DNA from: Oncomelania hupensis | Lineage: Eukaryota; Mollusca; Gastropoda; Littorinimorpha; Pomatiopsidae | Assembly (NCBI GenBank): GCA_036898135.1 | Contig: CM072514.1 | Coordinates: 81,191,541-81,255,540 of the forward strand | Length of the DNA stretch: 64,000 bases | Reading direction: 5' to 3' | Shown here: piece after piece, positions 29,584 to 41,713 of the stretch | Position numbering within the stretch: the first letter of the stretch is position 1 | How the letters are laid out: each line of letters opens with the position of its first letter | Position numbers and translations under genes: made by a program | Notes under the pieces: generated by a model | Told to the model about the DNA's origin: nothing | Database searches by the model: none | The model's input: the letters and a program-made list of their open reading frames with translations, nothing else

Positions 29584-31673
29584 TGTCACGGCCCCCGAGC
29601 GGGTTCCGTGACTTCAGCACATAAAGCGAGTGAATAAGATAAAACTCAAACAAAATAAACTAACACAAAATGCCAGAATACAATCACACTCTTTTATTCT
29701 ACAATCAACAAGCAAACACAGGACACATGGGAACTAACCTTTCCCCAACCCCTAAATAGACCCCCGTCCCAATACTAACTAACAATTACCTCCCCTTGTA
29801 ACAAACCCCAAATAGAACTAAACAACAACAGTTTCTTTACAAGTGTGTACAACAAAATCAAAATCAACAAATCAATTCAAAATGTAAATCTTCAAATAAT
29901 AAGCAATGGCGTTGAATCATAAACTATTATCTAGGCGAAGCAGTGGCACAGAAGTAATGTCTCAATGTTCTTGTCAAGTAGCTCAGAGAGCTAAACAGTC
30001 TCTTTCACAAATAAGTGGATGATTCTTCTAACTAAATGGATATGTTTTTAGGTGCGTGCAATGTGAGTCTGTGTGTGCATGAATTAGGTATGAAAACCTC
30101 CTGTAAATGTGTTGCCTCGATACATAGGCAAAACCTGCAGCAGTGTAAGAGATCACCACAACACTACTCTGTTGTAGAGGCAAAGGCACACCCCAGGCTG
30201 GCTAGGACCCAGTCAGCGTCAACAACAGCAACATCAGTACAGCATAACAGGCAACATCAAAGGCAACAGCGTGGAAATAATGCGTAGAAATAAACAGGTA
30301 GAAGAAACACGTAGAAGTAATAATCAGCCCACACCTGTTGACATATACACAGTCTTAACAATATGCCCACAAAACAATAAACACTATATAATATAACATA
30401 ACACGCCGTCCGCCGTCCACCATCTTGACCTGTATAATTATGAATACCATGATAATAATACAAGATACTATACACACATTTCAATAATATAAATCAACCT
30501 TTGATGCTAAATAATTCGCATCTTCTATAACACAAACCTTTATATAAATGTACATAGTCATTGCGACCTCACTTCAATCACACAGTCCTGATTCATTCCG
30601 CCCCCCTTCATCACCACCGTCACCCCCAACAATTATAGCACATCACGATTACCTCCCTTCATCCATACTGTAAACATGCTTCCTTCATAATCATCACTTC
30701 ATCTTTCTTCAGTATAATACATTCTATCGCTCTCTCCATACATACACCCTCACTCTCTCTCTCCCTCTCTATATTCCCCATCGTCGCCTTTGACCCACTT
30801 TTATAACAACAACAGCAACGACATTTTCCCATCACATATACAATAAGAAAATCATAAGAAAATCATATAAAATCAACAAAATTCATTATACATCCTAAAA
30901 TACATCCCCTTCCCCACACTCATTACCACTCATACACGTACGCAGTTCTCGGAGCGCGCCACTAAAGAATTGAATGACAGGACTTGCTCACCTTATAGGC
31001 CTCGGCTTGTGACGCCCTTTACCCCAACACCACAACACGACACAACACTGTCACAATACAATGGGTTAGTCTTTTTGAGAGTCACTTTCTCTTGCTATTG
31101 CACGTTATTTCACTTTCCAAATAACACTTATACTGAGGATGAGGTCACCTTAGCGCTATCACAGACACTAAGTCTTGGTGGGTGTTCAATCGAGAACTAC
31201 ACACGCCTTAAGTATGGAACTCTACATTCGTTGACGAATGGCAGTTAACATCTTCCTTCGAATTCTAAACATCCTTATCCCGACGAGGGCATAAGACCTT
31301 GGGTGGCTATATAAACAATAAACACACCCTTCCAACAGTACCCTACACTACAATGACCTCTGTCACAGGGTTGCTGCCTCGTTAGAATTCGTTCCTCTCG
31401 CAACAGCATCTCAAACCACTCTGCCCTTCAAAACCGCGCCGGCCACAAGCAAAATAGTCGAGCTCTCGTCAGTATGCACGTTCTTTATTACGCGTATCCC
31501 TATTCGAAATTGGCCGACTCCCTGTCTTCTACGAATCGCACGGACTTTACGAAACTGCACTTTCATACGCAAAAGTAAATCGGTCATGCTATTCTATGTA
31601 CAACATATACGGAGAAGTGTAACTTCGTAAAAAGTGTAATTCTCCCTGCTGTCTGAAAACTCGTGTCGTCACA
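29584..31673 (-). mobile_element. Probable solo LTR, 2,090 bp
   Basis: The block starts TGTCACGG and ends CGTCACA (TG...CA), and ATGAA flanks it at 29579-29583 and 31674-31678, the 5-bp duplication expected of Gypsy or BEL elements. No coding domain lies inside. Read on the minus strand, GTAGAATAAAAGAGTG near its 3' end could be the polyadenylation signal, which is why I orient it minus. No partner LTR is in the window, so solo-LTR status is an inference. Confidence 0.65.
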
Positions 31674-32152
31674 ATGAAATGGTTCAAATCTTAAAAAAAC
31701 AAGCCTGTCACTCTTAAATATTCAAACAAACTTTCACAGGCAACCTCTCTAAAAATCTTCTTTAAATCTGATGATAAAACTAACAAAGTTGCGAGTAACA
31801 TGACAGACATAAAACTCACACTGCTGCAGGTACATTTGATAAAAAGTGGTGAAGCCGTGTAAAATAAACATCAATTTACAATGCAGGAGAAATGAGAGCA
31901 ACCACAACAACAGTTATAGCTTGGATGACCATCCGATGGGATGGTGCCCGTGGTTATGCAGTCTTGCTGGGGCTTGGAGGCAAGGACATGGGTAGGACAT
32001 ACGCTTCAATGGAGAAGTACCTGAAGCCTTCTTCACACACACAACAACCAACAACAAACAAACAAACAAACAAAACCAAAGCAATACAATACAATGCAAC
32101 ACGACACGACACAACACAACTTTATGACCACAAAAGGAATGACCAACCCCAC
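31674..32152. other. Intron sequence, (CAAA)n and AC-rich
   Basis: Contains AACAAACAAACAAACAAAAC near 32055-32075 and CACGACACGACACAACAC near 32100. No exon or element was recognised other than the flanking duplication described at 29488-29556. Confidence 0.5.
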
Positions 32153-32338
32153 CTTTCTGCCTGGTCAAAAGCTGTGAGTTCTTGGATTCCAGAGCCCGCA
32201 TTTCTTGCTCACACTGCTGCAAGTTGTTAGCACGTTGCTCCTGAGCTTTCAGTTTTTCCGCCAGCGATTTGTTGGCCTGTGTGGTCACCATGTGTTCCAT
32301 TTCCACACATTGTAGGCGAGACTGTAGACCTTCATAGC
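32153..32338 (-). CDS. LEKR1: LEKR1-like coding exon 5 (residues 193-255)
   Basis: Acceptor CATGTGCAG, donor CAGAAAG|GTGGGG, phase 1 both sides. Encodes GYEGLQSRLQCVEMEHMVTT, then a long Gln/Glu/Lys helix ending SQLLTRQK. Confidence 0.85.
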
Positions 32339-32992
32339 CTGCACATGATAATACTATTGGCAATAGTAAACTAATAAATAACACAATAATATATACAGAT
32401 TGTAAAATAAATACAATAACATATAAATAAAATAAATGAAATACAATAAATACATGGATAACTAATTTTTTTAAGCTATTAAAAATAAAGAAATAACTAA
32501 ATAAATTAATTAATATACAAATAAGTAAAATTAAATAAATAAGTATATACATTAACAGATGAACATTTCTTCAAAGCTATTAAATCTTATCACAATGTAT
32601 TCAACAATTCAGGGTATGACAACATATTATTTGGAAAATCAAGCATTTTATTTCTCAAGCAATATAATTATACTTGGTCTGGTCAATGAGCAGGTACCCA
32701 AACAGTGATCTCCATTTCTTATATTTAGGCCAATAATGATAAATGCATAGTTTTGGAAATAAAACGAAGTACAATACATTATAAAAGAAAGTACAACATT
32801 TGTAGGACGTCACCTGGAATTATGTAAAGCTGCAAGTCTTAATGTTCATTTTTTACTTTTTTCCCTGTGCACAACGTAACATAAAACACAGCACGAACTA
32901 AATATCTTAGCATACTTGTGTGTATGCGTGAGTGTGTGCAAGCAAGAGTGTACAAGCCAATGTGCACCTACAAGTGTGTTATATGTGTGCTT

Positions 32993-34889
32993 GCAAAGTG
33001 CCCCAGACTGGACGATCTGAAAGACCCGGAGGTGACAGAAATATTCAAAGCCACAATTGGAGGGAAATTTACACCACTGCTCATTTTGGGAGCTGGTGAA
33101 GCAGATGTCAACACCATGACCACCACCTTCAATTCAACTGTGACAGATACTGCCACTGAGATCCTTGGCAAGCACCGTTCAAAGAAGAAACTGTGGATCA
33201 CAACTGAGAGACTTTGTCGCCGGAGCTCACCACAAACACCGGTGCACCGCAAGGATGCTGCCTGAGTCCCTTCCTGTACATTACATACACCAACGACTGC
33301 AGATGTGATGTACCAACATGCTCCTGCACTAAATTTGCCGATGACTCCGCCATCCTGGGACTACTTTCCGATGCTGAGTCAGAGCAACAGTACAATCTGG
33401 CTATTGGCAACTTCACCAGGTGGTGCTCTGATCACTTCTTGGAGTTGAACATCTCGAAGACCAAGGAACTTGTTGTGGATCCACGTCGTGACGCCCAGTT
33501 GGTGGCTCCGGTGGTGATCGGAGGTGAGGTAGTAGAGATTGTGGACACTTTCAGGTACCTCGGTGTCACCCTCGACTCTGCTTTGACGTTCAAGGAACAT
33601 GTGGCGGTCACTCAGAGGAAGTGCCAGCAGAGGATGTATGTCCTTCGGAGGCTGAGGTCTTTTGATCTTGCTCCTAAACTAATTCTGAACCTCTACCGTA
33701 GCATCATTGAACCCCTTTTAACATACTGCAGCATCATCTTTTTTCCCTTGTTGTCTGTTACTGAGAAAAATAAACTGATTAAAATATCCAACACTGCATC
33801 AAAAATCATCTCCCTCCCAGTTCCCCCCATATCTGACATCCACAACAAAGCCCTACTCCGCAAGGCACGTACAGTCTCTGCTGACGCATGTCATCCTCTA
33901 CACTCTGAGTTTGAACGACTCCCATCTGGAGTCCGGTGGAGAGTCCCAAAGGCAAAAAAGGCAAAATTTCAGCGTAGTTTCGTGCCAACTGCTATTGGCT
34001 GCCTGAACAAAGCCAATGGCAGAAGCAGAAGTCGTTAGCAGATCAATGGGAAGACTGCACAGCATTGTTAATCACCCCCCCCCCCCCCCCCCTTCTACTA
34101 CTTACTCCTCCTGACAGTACTTTTTCTGCTTAAATCTGTTGATGTACTTTACTTGTACTGGCACTTGTGTGTGTGTGTGTAGTGTCATTACTGTTTTAAA
34201 TATTGTAACCTACAATATAAAATATATGGTATACACTTTTAATACACAAAATAAATAATATGTGGATTTGTGGATTGTTTCCTTAGAACTGATTTTTTAT
34301 TTTAAACAGTGTAACATGTGCATGGTCTATTGATTTATAATTATAGCCTGGCATGCCCTCATAATCAAGAAGTAGTTTTAGGTGTTTTTTAAGTTATTAT
34401 ATCTTATGTTTGTTATTAAGTAGTAATTAATTAAGGTATTGTTTGTTCCATGTTAGTTTATAGTTGTAGTCAATGTTTGGAAGGTTTGATATTGTAGACT
34501 AATGAACGTAGTCCAATGTGTTTTGTTTACGTAGGCCAAACAAGGTCGGGGTCACAGGTTGCGAACCAAACTTAGAACAAGTACGTAGCCTACCTGCTTC
34601 CTGTTGCATTTAGATCCACTAGTAATCCTCATCGTATGTCCCTTCCTCAAGTGATACCTCAATCCTAGTATTCCATCGTAATCCCATCAGGTGCACAACA
34701 CGTTTGCCTCACCTATTTTGATAAATAATATCAACTGAAATTCCAGCACCTTCTCATAGCTGCCACTGTTTCCCTCTCAATTCTACATCACTTAGGCTTT
34801 CTGCGCATACCATCCGCGCACAGGCCAGGGTTCGCGACCTGTGACCTGACCTGCCCGTGAGGCATGTCTCATAGGCATAAGCCTACGTC

Positions 34890-34937
<48 letters not shown>

Positions 34938-37390
34938 CATTATTATTATTATTATTATTATTAAGCGTTTTTCATTAAGATGCATTGTCATTTTCTTTTG
35001 ATTAGGTAGATGTGTTATTGGTTTATTTTTATCTTGATTGAATTATGTTCCTGTTGCTGTGGCATGCGGTGAGGATGTTGTGTGTGTGTGTGTGCTCGTG
35101 TGTGTGTGCGTGAGGACACGCGTGTATATATACGCGTGTGTGTGTGTGTGTGCGTGTGTGTGTCTGAGATGTGCAAATATTTATCTATTCAAGGCCTGGA
35201 TACTGTGGGTGTGGATGTGTGTGTGTGTGTGTGTGTGAGTGGGTGTGTGTGTGTGTGTATGTGTAGGTGTGTGTGGATATATTAGGTGGCAGTGAAGCTA
35301 ATGATATGCCTGACTGTATATTGTTCTTATGAGTCATATCTTATCTTATACCTTGTATTTTTAAACTGTTTATGTTTTTTAAATTTAATATTTAATATTT
35401 TGTAATATTTATAAAAAAAATATCGCAGGCTACTGATGTCACCCACATCTTCCATCTTTTGGAATAAAGAATTGTTGACTTGAACTTTTGGACCTGTGTG
35501 ACAAACAAAGAGAGATGAAAAGGAAAAAGGACACCTTACAGGGAGCTGATGCCTACCAAAAAATCAATGATTACATCCTAAAGGCATGCGCACAGCAAAG
35601 GAGAACTGAATAGAAGATCAATGCCAGGAAATAGAGAACCGTCTGAATGAGAACAACAGTAAGAAGGTCTAATAGACTGTGAAGCGGTTGACAAGTGTTA
35701 AACAGTCCAAGGTCTCCACGATCCAAAGCAAATCTGGCATATGCCTTACAGAAGAACAAGAAGTCTTGGATAGATGGACAGAGTATTGCTCTGACCTTTA
35801 CAACCACACACCAAACGGAGACCCATCAATTCTAGCATGTCCCCAGAACAGAGAAGAAGAAGAAATCCTCCCAATTCTCGGAGAAGAAGTTGAGGCAGCA
35901 GTGCAATTGCTGAAGAAAGGGAAGTCAGCAGGAGTGGACAACATACCCATGGAATTGTTTTAAGCAGAAGGAGATGCAATGATTGACTCCCTCACCATTA
36001 TCTGTAACAAGATCTGGCAGAGTGGGGAGTGGCCTATACCATGGACCCAGTCGCTTGTCATCACTCTTCCCAAAAAGGGTCACCTTCAGGAGTGTGAAAA
36101 TTACCGCACCATCAGCTCATCAGCCATCCCAGCAAGTTCCTCCTGAAAATAATACTCAACAAGTTAAAACCCAAGCTGAACAAATCATAGCTGAAGAACA
36201 AGCAGGATTTAGGGCAGGGCGAAGTACCACTGAACAGATTTTCAACCTCAGAATAATCTGTGAGAAATACCTACAGCACCAACAACATCTATATCATGTG
36301 TTTGTAGACTTAAAGAAAGCGTTTGACCGAGTCTGGCAAGCAGATCTATGGGCAACCATAAGAGTGTACAACATCAGCCCTAACATTATTGAAGTCATCA
36401 AAAGCCTGTATGACAAGGCTACCAGTGCAGTTTTCCACAACAGCGCCTTCGGGAACTGGTTCAGAACAACAATTGGCATGCGCCAAGGATGCCTACTCTC
36501 TCCAACACTCTTCAACATCTTCCTAGAGCGCATCATGGTAGATACCCTTGCAGATCATAAAAGCACAGTCAGCATAGGGGGTAGAACAATCTCCAACCTT
36601 CGTTTTGGGGATGACATTTATGGAGAGGAACAAGAACTTGAACAGCTAGTACAGAGGCTTGTTACCACCTCCAGAGCCTTTGGAATTGAAATAAGTGCAG
36701 AGAAAACCAAAATGATGACTAACAATACCAATGGAATCAACACGGACATCAAAATCCAAGGCCAAGCCCTCAACAGTGCACAGCTTCAAATATTTAGGAG
36801 CCATTGTATCAGACAATGGGTCCTGACAAGAAGTCCTCTCCAGGATCGCATAAACAACTGCTGCCCTGACAAGGTTGAAGCCCAATTGAAAAGACAGCAC
36901 TATCAGTCTACACTCCAAGGTAAGGCTGTTGCCCTCCCTTGTCATCTCCATATTCCTATACGCTTGCGAAATATGGATCCTCACAGCAGACCTACAACAA
37001 AGAATACAAAGCATGGAGATAAGGTGCTACAGAAGACTTCTGGGCATTTCCTATATTCAGCACATCACCAACGACGAAGTCCAACAGACCATCACACAAG
37101 CCATTGGACAACAAGATGACATGTTCACAGTGGTGAAGAAATGGAAACCCCGATGGTATGGCCATGTCACCAGAGCTTCAGGCCTTGCAGAGAGCATCCT
37201 GCAAAGGCACGGTGCAAGGAAATAGAAGAAGAGGGAAATATAAAAAGAGATGGGAAGACAACATTCAAGAATGGACTGGTTTGACACTGAGCGAAGCTAT
37301 GAGGGTTGCTGAGGACAAAGAAAGATGGAGTATGCTGGTTAAATGATCATCTGTGGTGCCCCAATGTTACGGGATAGGATAAGATAGGAT
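32993..37390 (+). pseudogene. RTE-clade LINE copy, split by an L2-type insertion
   Basis: The first part, 32993-33208, matches 15130-15330 of the longer RTE copy (DPEVTEIFKATIGGKFTPL, then ATEILGKHRSKKKLWITTE). The second part resumes at about 35485 at the very next RTE position (TTTTGGACCTGTGTGACAAA) and continues through RT (KSAGVDNIPMEL, QAGFRAGRSTTEQIFN, FVDLKKAFDRVWQ) to the (GGATA)n tail at 37370-37390. The catalytic block reads FGDD instead of FADD, and there are several frameshifts and an in-frame stop at 35961-35963. It is dead. Confidence 0.9.
33209..35484 (+). mobile_element. L2/CR1-type LINE inserted into the RTE copy
   Basis: An intact reading frame to a stop at 34036-34038 encodes a second LINE type: LTTNTGAPQGCCLSPFLYI, catalytic KFADDSAIL, WCSDHFLELNISKTKELVVD, VDTFRYLGVTLDSALTFKEH and RRLRSFDLAPKLILNLYRSI. 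The RT is 5'-truncated before the NTGAPQGC block. Downstream are a poly-C run (about 34071-34092), (TTA)n (34889-34963), GT-rich DNA (35080-35280) and the end GGAATAAAGAATTGTTGACTTGAA, similar to the (TTGAA)-tailed repeat at 9183. Whether the whole 1.4 kb after the stop belongs to this LINE is not certain. Confidence 0.82.
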
Positions 37391-37524
37391 AGGCATGTAT
37401 GAATGTGTTCTTGAGCGTTATGTTTAGCATACATTCTTGAGTGAATGTATCTGACATATATGTGTATAGATTAGTGAATACCTGTATAGCACCTGTCTGT
37501 TTACCTTCTTCTCTCACCTTTAGA

Positions 37525-38228
37525 TACCCCTTGGGGTCATGAGCAATCTTGCCACTGTAGATTGTTCAAACCTATAAAGGGAACAGTGAAAGCCACAGTT
37601 GAAAACCTGTCTTTCCTTTATAGGCAAGACAGATTCACTGCGGCAACAGTACCCCCGTTGGAGTGCCGGGGGTTTTCAGTATAAATAGTATCCCCACTTT
37701 ATGGAAATTTAGTGCTTTAAATTCCCACTGTCGCTGTCTTCCTCATTTACTCTTTCCTATTCCTGCTCTGTCCTTCACTCTGCTATACTATCTTCTTCTT
37801 CGCTAGATCAATGACCTACCTTTTTTCTTGAAAACTCTTGCTGGACAAGACTCCTTGTTTGTGTATGAGGTCTGTTGGATCAGCTTGGGAGTGTTGGACG
37901 CTTTCTGCCGGGTGGTCACTAGGGCTTCCTATGATTGTACTATTTAGCACTATAGGCATTTTATATGTATGTGTTTCATTGATGATTTATAATGATGTTT
38001 GTATTCTATTTTGTTTTTGTAACCGGGGTGTTCGCGTAGTTGAGGTCAACCCTCAGCCGTCCCCCGCGTGGGATGTCTTTATTGTAAAGTGACTGGCCGG
38101 TGGAGGGCATTCAATTTTCCCACTGGGGTTGTTTCAGCAGATCTTTTATGCGGATCGGGGGTTGTCCGGTCCTGATTTGGCTCGGAAGAGTCCGCTGGAC
38201 CTAAAGCAACAATAAATCAATCAATCAA
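37525..38228 (+). mobile_element. Family A retroposon copy A4, longest copy, at a splice donor
   Basis: About 704 bp, starting TACCCCTTGGGGTCATGAGC and ending in (CAAT)n. The perfect 13-bp duplication TCTCACCTTTAGA lies at 37512-37524 and 38229-38241. Near the 5' end CCTATAAAGG and CCTTTATAGG can pair as a hairpin stem, and CAGTATAAATAG (37677-37688) is TATA-like. There is no conserved ORF. The right duplication contains the 3' end of LEKR1-like coding exon 4 and its donor. Confidence 0.92.
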
Positions 38229-38234
38229 TCTCAC

Positions 38235-38410
38235 CTTTAGAAATATCGCCCACCATTTCTGTGAAGTGTTCCCTTGCTGTGGCAATATGCTGTATAGCAC
38301 TTTGTCGGGAATTCTCACAATTCTTTTTCAGCTCTCCCAAGGTCTCTTTCTGTTGACGGACTATTGTGCTCAGCTGTGAAAATTTCCGTAGGACTGTCAA
38401 GTATTGGTGC
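38235..38410 (-). CDS. LEKR1: LEKR1-like coding exon 4 (residues 134-193), donor abutting a retroposon
   Basis: Acceptor ATTCGCAG, donor TCTAAAG|GTGAGA, phase 1 out. Encodes HQYLTVLRKFSQLSTIVRQQ and further helix to EHFTEMVGDISK. The family A copy at 37525-38228 begins only six bases into the following intron. Its 13-bp target duplication covers the exon end and donor, so a second intact donor (37512-37524) lies about 0.7 kb further on. Confidence 0.85.
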
Positions 38411-38821
38411 CTGCGAATGACATCGCATGTTGAGGTTTAAATATATATATATAATAGATAATAGATAAACAAAAAAAAATCTTAAATCTCAACAAAATAT
38501 TAGAATATTTAGAGTTTATTCTCTTGCATGTATTTACTTAGAAGTAATGACAGACAATAGTTTTAAATTTAACTTTCACATGTACTTCAAAAAATATTAT
38601 TAATTTTTTAATTGTAATACAAATCACAGCACACAACCATTAATGTGGGTGACTGTCCTTTCAATTATGAAAATAATTATGCAACACATTGGCGGTTTTT
38701 TTCCAGATTTTCTTGTACTTACTTTGTGAGTCAAATGTAAATATTTTCTTTTCAACGTAATAATACATGCTTTTATCCAAAAGAAAACATCATTTCAAAC
38801 ATCAGAATAACATCAGCTTAC

Positions 38822-38920
38822 CTATATTTCTCTGCATTATCAGTGGCTGACTTCAGCTGCGATTGTAGAGACGTTACAGAGTCAGTGGACATCTTCAGTT
38901 CTTGTTTCAACATGGACAAC
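38822..38920 (-). CDS. LEKR1: LEKR1-like coding exon 3 (residues 101-134)
   Basis: Acceptor GTTTTAG, donor TATAG|GTAAGC, phase 2 in and out. Encodes LSMLKQELKMSTDSVTSLQS followed by QLKSATDNAEKY, a continuous amphipathic helix. Confidence 0.85.
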
Positions 38921-38941
38921 CTAAAACATGGAGAAATAAAT

Positions 38942-39331
38942 GATGAAGCTCATAACAGTCATTCTAATAACAAAGCTATATATACTAAAATGGTAATAGG
39001 CACCCTTGTATCTTGAAAGACCATCATGGTTTTGCACTCAGCATTTGAACTGTCTTCTTCAGATAGCAAGGGTGGGCAGTTCTGATTCAAAAGATCAACT
39101 GATGCTCACACAGAAGGTTTCACCTCTCAATTTCACCAGTGAAATGCATTGGAAAGGCAAGGCCAGGACAACTTGGCACCGATGAAGTTGCAGTAGTTGC
39201 CAGAGAGGGGTTGTAGGCGACATTGATAAGACAAATATATATAGTTACTAACATTGAAAACAGAAATAGTGGCACTAACAGTGCCTAAAACCAGCAAAAA
39301 AAAATAAAAATAATAAAATCTTCTTCTTCTT

Positions 39332-39362
<31 letters not shown>

Positions 39363-39879
39363 TTATTATTATTATTATTATTTTAAGGAATTACAACTGA
39401 TATCGCGAATAACATTTCCATGACAGGCATACCTAAAATTGCGCTAGCATAACCCACACATGACTGTATCAAGGAAGAGATAGAAGAGCCCATGAGGCCT
39501 AAATCAAAGCTACTAAACTAAACAACACTAAAAACAAATATATTTCATTAATATTTTTAATACACAAAACTAAACTAAGATGCATGTTAAGGTTGTAATA
39601 AGACAGTGCTGAGTTATAATTCATGGGTACGACCATGCTGATGGTGACATGTATCAGAGGATCAGCATGAATCATATACCTCACATTTGAATGAACCCAA
39701 ACTCTTTTCAACAAAAGGAAAAGAACAACATGGACCTAGGCAGAGGTTGAAGACAATCTGTACGAGAATTTGGACCGAACTGGAAAGTTGAAAAATAACT
39801 GACGCTCAATGCCACAATAATTGGAAAATAACTTTTAGATAGCACCATTCTCCAACATGAGCATGCACTGTGAGCTTAC
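38942..39879. other. Intron with microsatellite and an unclassified repeat-like stretch
   Basis: Contains (TTC)n then (TTA)n at 39316-39384. The segment 39050-39230 (GGCAAGGCCAGGACAACTTG, then GATGAAGTTGCAGTAGTTGC) looks like an interspersed repeat but has no second copy in the window. Confidence 0.4.
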
Positions 39880-40007
39880 ACATTTTCCTTGGAAGTAAGT
39901 TGTTCTTGTAAAGCTTTGTTGTTGGTCTGCAGTTCTTCCTTCTCTGCTTTCAGTCTTCTCTCCCTGTCTTCCCTCCCTTTGTAGTGTTCCAGCTCCTTCT
40001 CTGTGGC
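39880..40007 (-). CDS. LEKR1: LEKR1-like coding exon 2 (residues 59-101)
   Basis: Acceptor TATTTCAG, donor AATGT|GTAAGC, phase 2. Reads ATEKELEHYKGREDRERRLK and then a Gln/Glu/Lys-rich helix. The competing donor four bases earlier (AAAAT|GTGTAAG would need GT at TGTG) gives the wrong phase for the next exon. Confidence 0.85.
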
Positions 40008-40350
40008 CTGAAATAGGAGCAACAAATGTAGGATTCAGCTATCATTACAGTGTCTGATGATGGCCTTCTAAGGTCGAAGCAGCTGACGCACACTTTGCTC
40101 TCCACCACAGTGGTCTTCCTATAGAGAGACTGGAGAAAGGTATTCCAGAAAGATCTTCACCTTACCTTCAGTGTATACAGCAGTGTGATACTGTCAACTT
40201 TGACGTGGGAATCTTCCTTGTGAATACTGACTTACTGAGTTATAGTTCCTGTTCTACATTTTTACAGCATGATTAAACTAGTTTATATAACAACATATAA
40301 TAATGATATACTCCTTGGCAAAAACTCTCAAGCACACAATCACATTACAC

Positions 40351-41627
40351 CACAGGCTGTGAAGGTTTGTCTTTCGTAGATTCAATTACCTATCCTATCC
40401 TGTCCCGTAACCCGGAGGTCGTAGGGGCACCACAGGTGATCGTTTAACCAGCATACTGCATCTTTCTCTGTCCTCAGCAGCCCTGATGGCTTTGTTCAGT
40501 GTCAAACCAGTCCATTCTCGAATGTTGTCATCCCACCTCTTTTTCGGTCTCCCTCTTCTTCTACCTCCTTGCACTGTGCCTTGCAGAATGGTCTTTGCAA
40601 GGCCTAATGATCTGGTGACGTGGCCATACCATCGGAGTTTCCGTTTCTTCACCACTGTGAGCAGGTCATCGTGTTGTCCAATGGCTTGTGTGATGGTCTG
40701 TCGGACTTTGTCGTTGGTGATGTGTTGGGTATAGGAAATGCCCAGAAGTCTTCTGTAGCACCTCATCTCCATGCTTTGTATTCTTCGTTGTAGATCTGCT
40801 GTGAGGGTCCATGCTTTGCAAGCATATAGGAAGATGGAGATGACAAGGGAGCGCAGCAGTCTTACTTGATTCAATTACATACTATATACAAGGTGCTTTA
40901 CTATTCCGTTGGACTTCGAGTGACTGGCCTCCAAACATTGCCTTTCCTACCTTTTGTGTCCACTTCAAACTCAAACGGAGGGCGCCGACTAATCACAAAC
41001 ACACATAGCAACACATTCGTATCATTTCAAATTAATTCAGTTCCAAATTCACTGTGAATTTGTAAAAAAATGCAGTCACAAAAGCTGGTCCAAATTTTGA
41101 CACCACGCCGCTAGTCACTCTGGATATATAACCAACTGCCTTGTTTGCTCTCATTGGTCGCCTAAAAATACATGCTATTAGGCCTAGTGAAGGGCGGACT
41201 ACTAACAAATTCAAAAGTCACCCATGAGCATTTGTTAATATCACTAGAGTAGTCCACCCATCATTAGGCCTGATAAAGTATACTAATAAACGACAATGAG
41301 AGCTCACGCAAGGCAGTTGGTTATGTATCCAGAGTGACTAGCGGCGTGGTGTCAAAATTCAGACCAGCTTTTGTGACTGCTTTTTGAAAAAAATGTGCAG
41401 TGAATTTGAAGCTGAACTTGTTTGAAATGATATGAATGTGTTGCTATTATATATATATAAGTGTTTTTGATTCATCAGCACCCTCCATTTGAGTTTTGAA
41501 GTGGACACAAAAGGTAGGAAAGGCGATTTTTAGAGGTCAGTCGCTCAAACGGAAGTGAGGGAGTAAAACACTTTGTATGTATAGTATGTAATTGAGGCCT
41601 ACAAAAGACGACACTTCACAGCCTGTG
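40351..41627. mobile_element. Large foldback DNA element, interrupted by an RTE copy
   Basis: The element begins CACAGGCTGTGAAG and ends CTTCACAGCCTGTG, with ATTACAC at 40344-40350 and 41628-41634. The left arm (40351-40378 plus 40868 to about 41210) and right arm (about 41250-41627) are inverted copies along their whole length, for example CCACGCCGCTAGTCACTCTG near 41103 and CAGAGTGACTAGCGGCGTGG near 41329. Without the nested LINE it is about 790 bp. No transposase remains. It lies in the intron before LEKR1-like coding exon 1. Confidence 0.88.
40390..40867 (-). mobile_element. 5'-truncated RTE copy nested in the foldback element
   Basis: Minus-strand RTE 3' end: tail (AGGAT)n at 40390-40400, then the C-terminal domain open for about 155 codons (FLYACKAWTLTADLQRR, KRKLRWYGHVTR, WDDNIREWTGL, PLRPPGYGTG). 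The perfect 11-bp duplication GATTCAATTAC lies at 40379-40389 and 40868-40878. The intact frame and perfect flanks make it a young insertion. Confidence 0.92.
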
Positions 41628-41713
41628 ATTACACTTACCTTATAATGTGTATGGTCTTTATCATCTTCGTAAAAAAGAGACGTTAACTAAACAGCCAACC
41701 AACCAACACGCAC

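Noticed and set aside
40050..40095. Hammerhead-ribozyme-like CTGATGATGGCC...GGTCGAAG
   Set aside because: The core needs CUGAUGA closed directly by stem II and GAAA; here an extra base disrupts stem II and the last A is G, and no stem I/III partners were found.
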